This document shows positions 27,397-45,311 of a DNA stretch of 64,000 bases, piece by piece. Source of the DNA: Oasisia sp. SBJ-2009 (taxonomy: Eukaryota > Annelida > Polychaeta > Sabellida > Siboglinidae). A program made the translations under genes and the position numbers. Location: contig OZ024856.1 of the NCBI GenBank assembly GCA_964017155.1, positions 45,178,610 to 45,242,609 on the forward strand, written 5' to 3'. The notes below the pieces were generated by a model that was given only the letters and a program-made list of their open reading frames with translations, did no database searches and was not told the origin of the DNA. The number at the start of each line of letters is the position of its first letter. Positions within the stretch are counted from its first letter, which is position 1.

Positions 27397-28380
27397 TCGG
27401 AATCGACGAAGCGTTCGTAAACTGAGCTTGCGTCCGTCACCTGTGCCCCGCTGCCGGGTAATGGCGCATTAGTATTGATGCCGCGTGCTAAATGCGTTTA
27501 TTGCCGGCAGCGGCTTCGGTGACGCGCGGGCGTTGTATTTCGTCAAACGTGAGGAGTATCGGTAGCAATGTGCTTGGTGCATTCGGTGTGAATGTGTGTA
27601 CAAAGTACACACACGGGCAAAGAATGCTCTCACGTCGTCGCTGTATTAGATTATAGTCGCCGGGTTAGGCCGTTAAGTAGGGTATAAGTTTCATTACAGG
27701 ACACGAGTTTGTGCGAAGCAAGATAATTTTGATTCAAAAACAGAAGCAACAATACCCAACAATGCATTTCTAAAGTTAATTTTTCGCGAGGATGATGCAA
27801 CAGCAGAATCGCAGAAAAATATGTCTTCGCATTCTACCGAGGCATTCAGTTGGCGATGGTCTAGCATTGGGGGCAGGGAAATTGCAGTAAAAACAGAAGA
27901 TACCAATTTTACCAATTGTGGACAACGCCCTAGATTCCACGTACTCGCGCATGCACGCGCACGCGTAAACACGAAGCTACCGGACTTCGTAGTGTTTACC
28001 TGCCGATGAACGCACAGGTAGCATCAACATGCAATGGCGCACCGGTTATAACCGACGGCTACAACGCCGCGAGAAAGCGCGCGCCAGATGGCGTCCATTT
28101 TGAGCGTCGCAGACGATAACGAAACGGGCGGGAACGCTGTCTCTGACATACCTTGGGTTTGTCCGTTTGCATCAAGCTTCCAGGCCGCAGTGACCCGGTG
28201 TTCCGACTACAAACACGGTTGTATACAGAGCCGGAACGCCACGTTTACGCCAGCGAGGCGCGTTGGTGGAATTAATGTAAATAGCGACGCGGGATCGATA
28301 ATCCTCCTTGTTATACTCACCTCGCTGACCCAGTAGCCACCTTTACGCTAGGTCAGTTAACTGTGGCGCTACACGCATTC
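27397..28380. promoter_or_regulatory. CpG-rich promoter-like region
   Basis: CpG density is high throughout (GCCGGCAGCGG, ACGCGCGGGCG, CGCGAGAAAGCGCGCGCC). On the minus strand a consensus donor (GTCAGCGAG/GTGAGT) at about 28325 could end an untranslated first exon. On the plus strand ATG at 28088 in AGATGGCGTCC context opens an 82-codon frame (MASILSVADDNETGG...) with a hydrophobic C-terminus. It is a weak candidate small protein with no known family. Confidence 0.4.
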
Positions 28381-29167
28381 GCCAGTTGCGCCACACACCG
28401 ATAAATGTGATTGATTAATTAATTAATTACGGGAAATAGCCGATGGTTGCATTTGCATTTGGGAATTTTGATTAAAACGAGATTGCTATGTCTCACAATT
28501 CAACGTATGACCCACCGATTATAGGTGTATCTTGGCAGTGTCTTAGACTCAGCGTTGTTTTAAATAAATATATTTCTGTTTAAATGTGTTCCTTGAAGTG
28601 TGTTTGCAGGTAAAAGTAGATTTTGTGTAATGTTGTTGTCGTTATGATGACGTTAAACAAGTATTGTTTAATCCTGATAATTATATATCTCACTATGATT
28701 ACGATGTTCTGATGACAGTGATTTTTCCTCAATAGTTGATGACTGTTCGCTTAGTAAATATAGAAAGGTGATACTTTGAATCTAATGTTTGCTACCGAGG
28801 AAGGGAGTCTATGTTTGTGGTGCAGAGACATGTATTGTTTTCGCTAGAATAATGGGATTTCTAGTTAATTTTGACCACTTAAATGGAGCACCGTGAGTCC
28901 GGATCCTGGATATTGTGTTTCCTGTGAATGGTCCCTGATAGCTTTGGCCCCGGGAATTAATGTTTTCTTTAAATAAGGACATGAGACGTATGGGACCTGG
29001 AATAAATGCTGTAGTCACTAGAGTAGGAAATCCTGGGGCTCGGAGCCCGGGATTAATGGTAAATAACAGTGAACTTTATTTTCACACTAGTGTCCAAAGT
29101 AGGACTGCGTTCAATAGTTTACATATTCTTAATTCTTACACACACAAAACAAGCTACAACAAACTAG

Positions 29168-29211
<44 letters not shown>

Positions 29212-29500
29212 GTTACTGACGTAAGTTCAGTTTGAGAAGGTTTCTTTAAAGAAAAACAATTATGACTATGAAATCTTGTATAGAAAAAAATTAATAAAAT
29301 GAGGCTAAGATAGTAACATTGCAATAACAAATTTAAATGCTAAGTTAAATAAAACAAATAATGATATACAATAACATATCACTAAGTATATAATTATTAA
29401 AATTATATAACACTGTAATAGTTGAAAAGATTGTTCTATGTAATTTGAGGGAGTGTCATTTAAAATAAAACAGACATTAATGGTGGATCTTAGGACGCGA
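28381..29500. other. AT-rich stretch with (TA)n at 29169-29209
   Basis: Apart from the short TA microsatellite, nothing supports a gene. Confidence 0.45.
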
Positions 29501-29740
29501 TTTGAATGTGTTCGTGCACTCAGTCACACTTTGGCCTTCGTCACACGTCCGTGAAACAACCTATTACACGTTAAACGCTAGTTTGAAATAGTGCATTTGA
29601 GATATGCTTTGAAAGCGTCCATTCATGTGATCAGCCGCAATTCGTCTGGCAACGCATTCCACAAAAATTGCCCGGCTTGACAGAAAGATCGCTGGCCTTA
29701 CAACTCCAATTACCCCTCCAAATGCCATTTAGCGATTTTA
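29500..29740 (-). pseudogene. LINE ORF2 C-terminal remnant
   Basis: Read on the minus strand, about 29720-29540 gives a string (QFLWNALPDELRL followed by a DAFKAYLK-like segment). It matches the conserved end of CR1/Jockey-type LINE polyproteins, whose signature is RLWNSLP..LR....FK..LK. Stops and frameshifts occur on both sides. Only the 3' end is recognisable. Confidence 0.5.
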
Positions 29741-29905
29741 GTAACAACAAGATTGCCGTGTAGAGCTTGTAGCCCCAGACGACATGAGGTTAAGTAAGCC
29801 TTTGGGTTATCGAGAGCCCGATAATTGTCTAATTATTAATTTGTCAGCAGATAACTGTCAGTTACATTTTTGAACATTCTCACACATTACATTCTTTGGG
29901 ACGCG

Positions 29906-30269
29906 AAAGGGATTCTATGGTGTCCCAAATTGTAACGAAAAGGGATACTTTGAAATTATAAAAACTATTCGTAATGTACACAATTGTTATTAAAATAGAC
30001 TTAACTTATTCATAGAACAAGCTTCAATTCATTAGAATGATGTGTTATTAATCACTAATGACCCCGATAATGTATTTTTTAAAAACCTTCGTGTCCCAAA
30101 TAACTCCGCGTAGCCGGAGTTTCTAGTTTTGGCTCCACCTATGTTGATATCCGTATATGGAATGATTATTAGTGATTAATAAAACATAATTCTGATGAAA
30201 TAACTAGATTAATACTACAGTGTAAATAATTCGTTTTCGTTATAATTTGGGACAGGTAAGAATCCCTTT
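29906..30269. mobile_element. MITE with ~36-bp inverted ends
   Basis: The left end AAAGGGATTC followed by TGTCCCAAATT and TAACGAAAA is mirrored at the right end (GTTTTCGTTATAATTTGGGA ... GAATCCCTTT). An inner pair (TTATTAATCACTAAT and ATTAGTGATTAATAA) extends the dyad. There is no clear target duplication and no ORF. Confidence 0.65.
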
Positions 30270-30331
30270 AATAAAATCGTCACTTAATGTGTTCAAGTCG
30301 TCTATTGTGTTCTGAGAGAATGGGAAGACAG

Positions 30332-30508
30332 TAAATGCTAACCAGCTGTGTACAAGTGCCCACTTTTGGTTGCTCTTATGTGGAATAAGCTTTAGGGTTA
30401 GTGTTAGGGAAAGGCTTAGGATTTAGGTTACAGTTAGGTTGAAGGTTAGGGTTAGGATTAGGGTTACATGCATTTGATAGGCACTTGTACACAGCTGGAT
30501 ACCATTTA
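30332..30508. mobile_element. Short MITE carrying telomere-like TTAGGG repeats
   Basis: Ends of about 29 bases (TAAATGCTAACCAGCTGTGT... and the reverse complement of ...CAGCTGGATACCATTTA) enclose a block at about 30393-30470. This block holds many TTAGGG, TTAGGTT and TTAGGATT variants. The inverted ends indicate a mobile element rather than an ancient telomere fusion. Confidence 0.6.
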
Positions 30509-30550
30509 AGGTCTCCGAGAGAATGACTAATTTCAGGCAGCTCTTTGTCT

Positions 30551-31250
30551 AGCCACGATCACCCAGGCTCCGTGAGGTGGCAGCACTTTGTAGCCCCTCA
30601 CGACCGCCTCTGCCAATGTTGCCACCAGGGTTGCCTTACCCCAGAACACGGTAGAAATGCTGACTTGCCCTCAGGCCAGCTATGAAATAAAAACTAAATT
30701 ATGTATATAGTTTTATTATAAGATATTATGTACTTTTAAAAGCGTTCAATATTAAGCTTATATTCACACAAAAATAAACACAAATATAAAGTCGCAGTTG
30801 TCTATGAAGCAGGTATTATTGCAGGATTAGCCTCAATTAACCAGGCTCCGGGAGATGGCAGCACTTTTTATCCCCTCACACGGATAATATTCAAAAGCCT
30901 GCTAGGTGACCAGACTATCTTCTCGGCGTAGTTACGCAGCCGAGTGAGAGTCGGTTAAGCGAGACTACCCCGTGACTTGATACTTGAACGCGTCAAGTAG
31001 CCTCGATTATCCAGACCCTGCTAGGTGGCAGCACGTTTGAGCCCATCACTACTACCCTAGAAAATTACGCTTTGCATATGTGACCGCCAGAGAGGCATTA
31101 CTCCCAGAATAAAGCAGAGAGGCTGATTGGCCATGACGCCGAATTTGAAATAAAACTTTAAATGAGGAAACCCTTTTTATCAATAATACAGTTTTGCTAA
31201 AACTATTCAAAATTAAACTTAACACTGAAACATGTCGCACGCAAAATTAA
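30551..31250. repeat. Diverged direct repeats with CCAGGCTCCGTGAGGTGGCAGCAC core
   Basis: A motif close to CCAGGCTCCGNGAGRTGGCA followed by GCAC occurs at about 30566, 30840 and 31010. The first and last are also followed by related AT-rich blocks (GAAATAAAACT... and TTCAATATTAA-like). Together they look like broken tandem copies of one repeat of unknown family. Confidence 0.5.
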
Positions 31251-31839
31251 AATAAATTAACAAGTTTCGTTGTTAGCTTTTCATCTCATTTTTAATTTTC
31301 TACTTGTATTTTATATTTACATATTTTATTACTTAGTTTCGTTATCAAAGTACTATATTAATTATGAAATATTAATTATTACGTGAAGATTTAATCTTGG
31401 ATATCATACGCGTGAGGGCGCTGTGTGTTGAAGAGCCCCTCGGATGTATTAGGACAATACCGACGGGAAGTTACGCACTACGCAGCATTAACAATGGGTC
31501 ATGACGTCATTTTCTCTAACGCGTTATACGTAACAACGATGTCGTAGCGAAGAGGAATAGCGGCAGGACATGTTTCTCCCTTTTCTCTGTCTTCTTGTTA
31601 TTTCTACGATTATTGTGTGTGTCTCTCATTATCATTACCTCGCTTATTTAATTATTCTTGTTGCAGCAAAGACAGACTGTGGACTGTGGAAGCTTCTCAA
31701 CGCGTCCGACTCAGCACCAGAAGTTCGAGAAAGTATTGTTCGCGAAAGAGACGAGGTGTTAGATATGGATCTCGTGAATATAGGCTAGCTAGTAAATATA
31801 GTTTGTTGATAGCCAATATAGAATAAAACCGCCATTTTT

Positions 31840-32530
31840 AGTCGCCATCTTGAAAAAAGACCGATACGAATGTCCGACATGATCAAAAGTAGCATATTTA
31901 AAATAGCAGCATGTAAAATCTTAATTATGAAGACAATGTGTTCTCTCTATCTGGTTTATTTCTCAAGATGTGAAGAAATTTGGCTTTTAAAGCTGCCATC
32001 TTTAAAAATGGCTGATATTGGTATTGGAGAAGGTCATATGTAACATATTTGAAATCGGTTCTTTTAAAAACTTAAATTTTGACACAAATGTAGCGGTTCT
32101 GACTGAAGCATTTGTAAACGTGTGGACAAAATTCGTTTAGCGGTCGTCATTTTTATAAGATGGCGATACGAAGGCCGACAAAGGTCATGTACAAATTATT
32201 TTTATACACTGGAATCGGCTGTCCACATACCTATATTTTGATCATAAAATTACCTCTCTAGGTCGCGTAGGTCATGAGATATAGGGCTATTAGTCTTGGC
32301 GGCCGCCATCTTTAAAAATGGCAGATGTTAATGTCGGAGAAGGTCAAAAGTAATTCATATGAAATCGCTGAACCCGAACATCTATGTTTCAATACCAAAA
32401 GGACTGATTTATTTGACGTAGTTGCTAAGATATGAGAAAATTGGTTTACGGCGGCCATCTTGGAAAATGACCGCCAATGCCTTTCCGGGCGAAATTTGAG
32501 ATGGCCCTATATCCAAATATTTTTGCATTT
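31840..32530. repeat. Diverged tandem repeat, period about 150 bp
   Basis: The core GCCATCTT followed by AAAAATGGC, then GGAGAAGGTCA and ATTTGAAATCG, recurs with GCCATC-type starts at 31844, 31995, 32145, 32305 and 32454. The spacing is 149-160 bases. About four to five units are present and clearly diverged, so the array is old. Each core is itself a small palindrome (GCCATCTTTAAAAATGGC). No coding capacity is seen. Confidence 0.7.
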
Positions 32531-32604
32531 ATGTGTTCTACGTTTGTGCCAAATTTCACACTTGTATCATAAAACGCACAATTCATTCATGTAGCAGCTC
32601 CACT

Positions 32605-32660
32605 AATTTAGAAACGTATAGGATAAGCTCGCTTCGAGAAGAGTGTAGAGATAGTATATG
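32605..32660. repeat. Dispersed repeat shared with 37232-37288
   Basis: AGCAGCTCCACTAATTTAGAA and the following ACGTATAGGATAAGCT...GAGAAGAGTGT segment recur with few changes near 37232-37288. There they follow a LINE remnant. The repeat may be part of that LINE or a separate short element. Confidence 0.6.
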
Positions 32661-33262
32661 CAAGATAGACGATAATGAATCGAAGCATATACTCAAGTGA
32701 CGACCAGATCTAGTTCTGCAGCCAAACATTAATTTTGAGTTGAACCTTACAGTGGAATATACCAAATGTTTCGGTGGTCTCAGAGCAGGGATAAATTAAT
32801 TATGTATTGCGTGAGTCTAAGACAATGGGCGCACAGTGAGGATAATAAAGGAACAGTAGATTCGTAGTTCGTACCTACGTCAACCTTTCGGTTCACATGA
32901 AACTTGACTCTCCTGCAGGCAAGTTAATACATGAGCAATTATTATGAATAATGTTGCCAATTCTAAGTAAGTTACTCAAACGATGAGCTAAAATAATGGT
33001 GTGAAGTAACGCAGTATGCATGATATTTGATATCGACAAAAGTCATTATGTAATGAATATATTATATACAATATAAGCCTAGACAATGGGCGAACAGTGA
33101 CGTGAATAATGAGGCAATACATTCGTATGTGTATCTACATTTCAAATCGCGCAACTCGACTCTTTTTCCACAAAAGAACCAGCATATCGTATTGTTCTAG
33201 TACGTGACTCTCTCAACCGTCCGCTGCGTGGAATGAGTCTGTTGCCAACGTCCGTCTTCAAT

Positions 33263-33429
<167 letters not shown>

Positions 33430-35350
33430 ATCGTGAAGTATGTCTGTCAGTTTGTAATTATATATCTATATTATAAATGGTGTGTTGTTACGTATAAGAA
33501 AAGGTTGCTTGAGAGTTTCATATCCCCATTACTAGCCGGCTAATTAAGATCGCTATCACCGAATCTTATTTCTTTGTTTTATGAGCGACACGGCCGCCAA
33601 TTTAATGTAAACAATACTCTGACGGGTACACATTGCGTGTATTAAATAACGACATACACGCCTTTATGTTGATATTCGCTATCAGTGCTCCCTGTGCTTA
33701 GTTGACACATCTTTCAACTGTTCTCCTTGGTGACTTATAACGTCATGAATGGAATACATTACTTGCTCCCCCCACAACATCGGACCGAAGCACGTGTGTG
33801 ACACAGTTGCCGTCTATTATTAGCTGATCGCGAACTCTTGTTCGTTTTGTTTGACCCAAATTATGGCTGAGCGCAAGGGATGGTGGGATACGTGACGTAA
33901 GTTGAGAACTACGTATCCTCAGTGTGCCCGCTGTAGCTGTGGGACAGTTGGCTTTCACCATCTACTGGTGAGCACATATCGCCACCTGCTACGTACGGTT
34001 CAACAAAATAGGTATGTACATAGGCGTCTATTTTGTCAAACATGTTGCTGCCGATTGACAGGATATCAACATTTCGCTCGCTAACAACTTAATGTCTCTG
34101 ACAACCGTTTTTCGTCGATTGCAGATGTTCTTGTAATTAGCAACAGATCAGCTATGCACGTAGATTTTCGACCAATATCGTTTATTTTTGGAGTTCCGTT
34201 TAAGCCAACATTTCGATTATGTAGACGATAATTACCTCTGAAGCCAAAATTGTAAATCTGTTCTGTGTGATTTCGCCAAGTTAAAAAAAAAAACTCGCCA
34301 ACACTTTGCCGCCTTATTCTTAGCATTCAGGTTTTGTTGAAATCCTTCTCCATATAACAGTCTTAATTAGTCCTATAAGTTTATGTCAAAGTTATAAGTA
34401 GGAGCATTTACAGTACTTTTACAAGTTGTCGTTTTTAATTGAAACAAATCGCAAAATGTAAAATAATTTTCAACGTTGCAAGTCTCACAAAATTGTACTA
34501 ATATAATGTGGGAATATTATATCATGCCAATATTTGATAAAGTGAAGGATGGTGTAAAAGTTTCGTAACTGTGTCGAATTAACTATATTGGGATTTAATA
34601 CAACAATTATAAATTATAAGACTGTTTTTGCGAATTCACGTGATTTCATCATATTTTGTTAGAATAATCTTTACATTGTTTATTTTCTCCATAACAACAA
34701 TATTTACTAATATTGACACATTTTCGCCGCGGCAGGGCCAAAAATTTGGTGTAACATTTATACTGTACATACAACGTACAATTGTTACATATTCCTTACA
34801 ATAATTCTATGTCATAACCATCTGGGCATACGGGACTGATAGTCAATTTTTAATGTTGGTGGTAAAATGTTGCACGTCTTGTATATATGACGTTGTGGTT
34901 GAAACAATCGTTCACATAGACCAATTATATATTGCTATGAACCCTGCTGCACAGGGCAGTGGTAATGGTGGCCGTTTTTGCAAGAAGGTTTACATAGAAA
35001 AAATCAACATCATTTATGCATCAGCGATCAACGCAATTGATAATTGGTCTGTATGAATATAAATGCTGCTTCTGTTGTGATTGTTTTGAGGGTCTTACGT
35101 CATACTTCACGTATGACGTATGGCTTGAACAATCAATCTAGTATTTGTTAAGGGGGTGATACACGTACGAGTGCCTCGTACGAGTCACTCGTACGAGTGC
35201 ATGATACACGTAGTCGTGGCGAAACAATCGAATCTGGAGAATTGCGCGAGTGACGTCATAAGGCGAAGGCCATTACAGACGCAATGGCTTGTTTACGGCA
35301 ATGGCTGACAGTTGCAGCAGCAGCAGCAGCAGTGATTGACCTATTAATAT
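33430..35350. other. No supported gene; GTACGAGT-rich palindromic patch at 35160-35215
   Basis: Most of the stretch is AT-rich. At 35160-35215 CGTACGAGT and its complement ACTCGTACG alternate several times, making a compact set of overlapping dyads that could be the end of a DNA transposon. Confidence 0.4.
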
Positions 35351-35357
35351 TAGCATG

Positions 35358-35650
35358 CACGCACAAAGGTACCTTTGACTCAGTGACGCGCGGTACACCA
35401 TGGACATTTCTGGAAGGATCTGTTCTGACTCTTGATCTCTCCAACAGTGTCATTGACTACCGTATGCGTCGATGTGACATTGGCATCTAAGCTTGGTATT
35501 TTTATCTTGACCGATCTTGTCTATGCAGACGACATCGCCATAGTCACCTCCACCATAGATGGACAGCAACAAGCCTTGAGAGTACCATAGGAAGAAGCAA
35601 GTCACGTGGGCATGACCATACACATGATAAAGACCAAACATATGGATTTC
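35358..35650 (+). pseudogene. Decayed LINE reverse transcriptase fragment
   Basis: The plus strand reads KGTFDSVTRGTPWTFLE, which matches the FDSV.R..LW..L motif of RTE/Jockey-type reverse transcriptases. After an in-frame stop it reads LVYADDIAIVTSTIDG, the YADD catalytic box of reverse transcriptase, and then HMIKTKHMDF, the typical K-T-K motif that follows. Stops and a frameshift show that it is dead. Confidence 0.75.
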
Positions 35651-35679
35651 ACTTCCGATACGACTACGCCACACACATA

Positions 35680-35885
35680 CACATATACACGTACTCAAGC
35701 GCAATTACACAACACACACCACATACTTCTACTTACTTACACACACGTGCGCTAGCGCGCATGCAAGCACGCACACAATAACAATAACACACACTAGCTC
35801 CTCGCACTCACGCATGAACGCACGCACGCACCAACACATACACAAACCACGCTCGAAGAACGCGTGCACGAACGCACTTGCACAC
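35680..35885. repeat. CA/CG-rich imperfect simple repeat
   Basis: Alternating ACAC, GCAC and ACGC strings with AACG breaks. No coding value. Confidence 0.7.
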
Positions 35886-36402
35886 AATGCTATAGAGGTG
35901 TGATTTGTTAACTGCATGCTGTTTATATAATTTTGGTTTGACCATTTTGCGCAGAGACAGAACAGACGCTAACGCCGAGTCAACTGAATATCGACTTTAA
36001 CTAAATTCCATCGCCAGCGACCTACACTGAACTTACTCAAACGTCGACCGCAGCATGGCATGTAAGGACATGTTGTATACTTCTTGTCACTGTTCAATAA
36101 ATATGTATATCTTCTCAAAATCGTTATTTCGCATATACCAAAATTACAATGGAACAGTGTTTAAATTCAAGCAAATAGAAACACTAGCCACATGTTTTTA
36201 GGCTTAGACTATCGCCAGAGCTGCTCTGGCAATAAGAAAATGTTCCGCGCTTATTGCCAGAGCAGCTCTTGCAACAGTCAGGGCGATGTCTTTATGTCCT
36301 AAATACTAAAATACTATTTAGGCGAAGTTAAAAACATCTGCCAAGACGATATACAAAATATAACAGGATTTATTTGCTTCGCATGTACCAACGGACTATC
36401 AG

Positions 36403-41842
<5,440 letters not shown>

Positions 41843-41894
41843 CGAAACAACATTGTTCGAGTGTGAACGTGTCTTCTGTTCGACGAGTTCCACC

Positions 41895-41900
41895 AATAAA
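41895..41900 (+). terminator. Polyadenylation signal of the fibrinogen-related gene
   Basis: AATAAA lies 53 bases after the stop codon, followed 28 bases later by a pure GT tract. GU-rich sequence just downstream of the cleavage site is the known binding signal of cleavage stimulation factor, so the 3'UTR is probably only about 75 bases long. Confidence 0.8.
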
Positions 41901-41925
41901 ACGTTACACCAGTCGCTGGTGTGGG

Positions 41926-42380
<455 letters not shown>

Positions 42381-43054
42381 GTGCGTTTGTGTATTTGTGT
42401 GGAGGAGCAATACTATCAGACCAAACAATTACCAGACGTTATGTAATATATTGTTCATAGCTCCAATATTTGGTTGTTTAGTCAGATATTCATCTAATGT
42501 TGAGCATATTAAACGTACAACGTTTCGATCCATCAGCTGTGATTCTCGGTCAAGATTTGTCCAAAACTCATAACTGATGACTTCACTCTCCGTCTTCTTC
42601 TTTTTTCTTCTTCATCCAGGGATTATATTAAAACATCGAAGTTTACGTGGTAGACGCTGGGATCCGCTGTGCTACATAAACAAACTTCAATATGTGTGTC
42701 ACATGCTTCGACGGGAGCACGCACGTGCGTTCAAGACGTTTACGATATATGCCCTATCTTGATATACTGTAATATACAGGCCTACTATACAGGGTTAGGC
42801 GGACATGATGCACGTGGGCGGAAGCAAGCATACCTTCCGTATGACGTAATACAGAATCATGAAACTAAGGGCGTATTCTATTTGCCTCTCCGACCTCTCC
42901 GTCCTCTCCGACCTCTCCGAAAATTCCCATTCTTTTTGACGCGGGGAGGTCACGTGACCTCTCCGCGTTAAAAAGAGAGGCTCTCCGGACCGCTCCGGTT
43001 TCGCCGCTTGCGTGGCATGTCGTATTCGGAGAGACGCAGTCACGTGGTACAAAT

Positions 43055-44411
43055 ATGGCAGAATACAAAAAGGGTGAGTACGGTGTAATAAAACATTTGA
43101 AATACAATAATATAAGAATATATTTATTTTGCTAATGTGAAAGCGCAATTATCAGTACTTTATCAATGAAATATATGCATTTATGCATGTCAGCATGTCA
43201 GTGGAATACTCCCTAAAGTGAAATAAGGAATTTATTAAGTTATCGCTCACAAAAGACAGTCACACTGTCACTGCCACTGCCAGTGTAAGTGTTATGTGAA
43301 GTTGTGAATGTGAGTGTTGGGTAATCTTTCAGTTAACTGGCCTAAATTATTAGGGCTTTATCAAAACGCGTTTACCACCGTTTTTCGATGTGTATGTGAT
43401 CGGAATGTCACTGTGCATCACTTTCAATACAAAGAAGTCAACTATTATTTTTTAATTGTGTTTCAGATCAATTTAATGCTGTTGATTCGACGTAATTCGT
43501 AAACGATCCGATGTCTCAGGCTCAGGGCGTGAGCAGTTAGCGGGCCAGTCAGTTAGCGCACCCCAGACACATCAGGAATTATTATGTATATTTATGACAC
43601 ATATGTTACGTATAGTGATTTTTTTCTTACGAAATGCTACATTATTTAAAATTGTTATCAAAATCATTATCAAATATTACAAATCTTCTTATTGTATTCT
43701 GTCATTTGTTTGTATTTTATTATCCATTTAAAAGCTATGAATTTTTTGATCTAAAATTATATTATTAAAAATATGTAGTTGTCCATTCCATACCTTTTAT
43801 TATTCTTAAAAAATTCTTTCTTATGTGTACTGTTCCACTTTCTGTATTGGCTATGGCTATTTCAGATATTGGAGAAGCTATGAGGTCATCATGCCTGATG
43901 GACAGGTGAAAACGTTGTTCTGAGTTCCCTAGACGGGCAACAGTTGATAGTTGGAGGTAATTATAAAATATGTACAGTCTTATTTACTATCAGGCATTTT
44001 GTAAAATGTTACGTTTACTTTTATTTACAGTGTATAATTATAGCAATATAATTAAAACTACATAAACATAAATGTTTACAACAAAATGTAATTTCTATAA
44101 TATGTGGTAATGCACTTATGGCTTGTATGCTTTTATTAGTACATATATGTATGTGTACGAAAACAAATATTAATTTGAAATAGTTTTCATTGCATGATAT
44201 CTTGTTGCATAAATTATATACAACACATTAAAAAGCAGGATTATAATGTATTTATTTTCAGTATACATGCTGTAGATGCAGAAATATTGCACAATGTGCA
44301 ACAGGAAATCACTGCACCATGGATCACAACTTCAGCAGTTACACAAACAGCTCCAACAAGGTAGGTACACACCCACACCCACACCCACACCCACACCCAC
44401 ACCCACACCCA

Positions 44412-44465
<54 letters not shown>

Positions 44466-45053
44466 ATTTATGCTTATGTCAGTACGTTAAAAAGTAATTT
44501 TCATTCAATATATTTGTTGAAAATACGAAAAAGTAGTTAATGAGTATAAATTTATAGGCACAGTTTTTGGATAATAAACTCATCTTTGAAATATCTGATA
44601 AAATATGAGAATGTTTCATAATTTTCTGTCAATAAGCATATGCTGATCATTTTGAAAAAAAATGCATAATTTCAACAGTGTGTTAGCTATACATAAACAC
44701 TGTGACATTTATTTTGCATGCATGCACAGTGTGGACCAGTGCAGGAACCAAACAGCTGATTGACCTCGTCCACGAGAACATGACGAAAAACTCATGCCAC
44801 AATAGCATGTGAAAGGGGGTTGAAGACATCATGAAACTAAATGGGTACACAGTCACACCCAAACAATGACGTGTTAGGTGGAAGACATATAATGGTGTCT
44901 TCTTATAAACTGGTCAAAGACAACAACCAAAAATGTGGACAAGGCACTAGAAAAATCCTTGGAAAAATGGAAGGCAGATCAACTCCAAATTTGGAGGATA
45001 TATACTTCAAGACATGCACTACAAACTGCCAAGAGGGATTTTGTGCACCTTAG
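43055..45053 (+). pseudogene. Decayed Myb/SANT-like DNA-binding protein gene of the Harbinger-like element
   Basis: A first exon MAEYKK starts at 43055 and ends at a donor (G/GTGAGT at 43074). A second piece at about 43866-43960 reads YEVIMPDGQVKT in one frame. A third, 44262-44360, is bounded by TTTTCAG and GTAGGT and encodes IHAVDAEILHNVQQEI and more. The last starts at 44730 and reads WTSAGTKQLIDLVHENM, then KGVEDIMKLNGYTVTPKQ and RVRWKTYNGVF. The spacing of W, L and RWK residues matches the Myb/SANT-like trihelix domain that Harbinger elements encode. Two TGA codons and a frameshift interrupt it, the first where a Trp is expected. It is not functional as it stands. Confidence 0.7.
44362..44463. 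repeat. (CCCACA)n then (CA)n microsatellite
   Basis: It follows directly on the donor of the third exon of the decayed Myb-like gene. Confidence 0.95.
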
Positions 45054-45250
45054 TTTCCATTTTATCTTCATGCTCCCATATTATATGTAAACCATTATGA
45101 AGCCTAACACTGAAAATCAGACAAATTGTGAAAACAAATATTTACTGAAAGTATTGGTATGTTTTCAGAGTGTTGACGAAATTTTCAAACTAGGGAACAT
45201 GGTTGTTAAATGTTGCTACACCTGGGGTTAAATAGGTGCTATAACATATA

Positions 45251-45311
<61 letters not shown>

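Noticed and set aside
30393..30470. Chromosome-fusion telomere relic
   Set aside because: The TTAGGG-like block lies inside 29-base inverted ends, so a mobile element is the simpler explanation.
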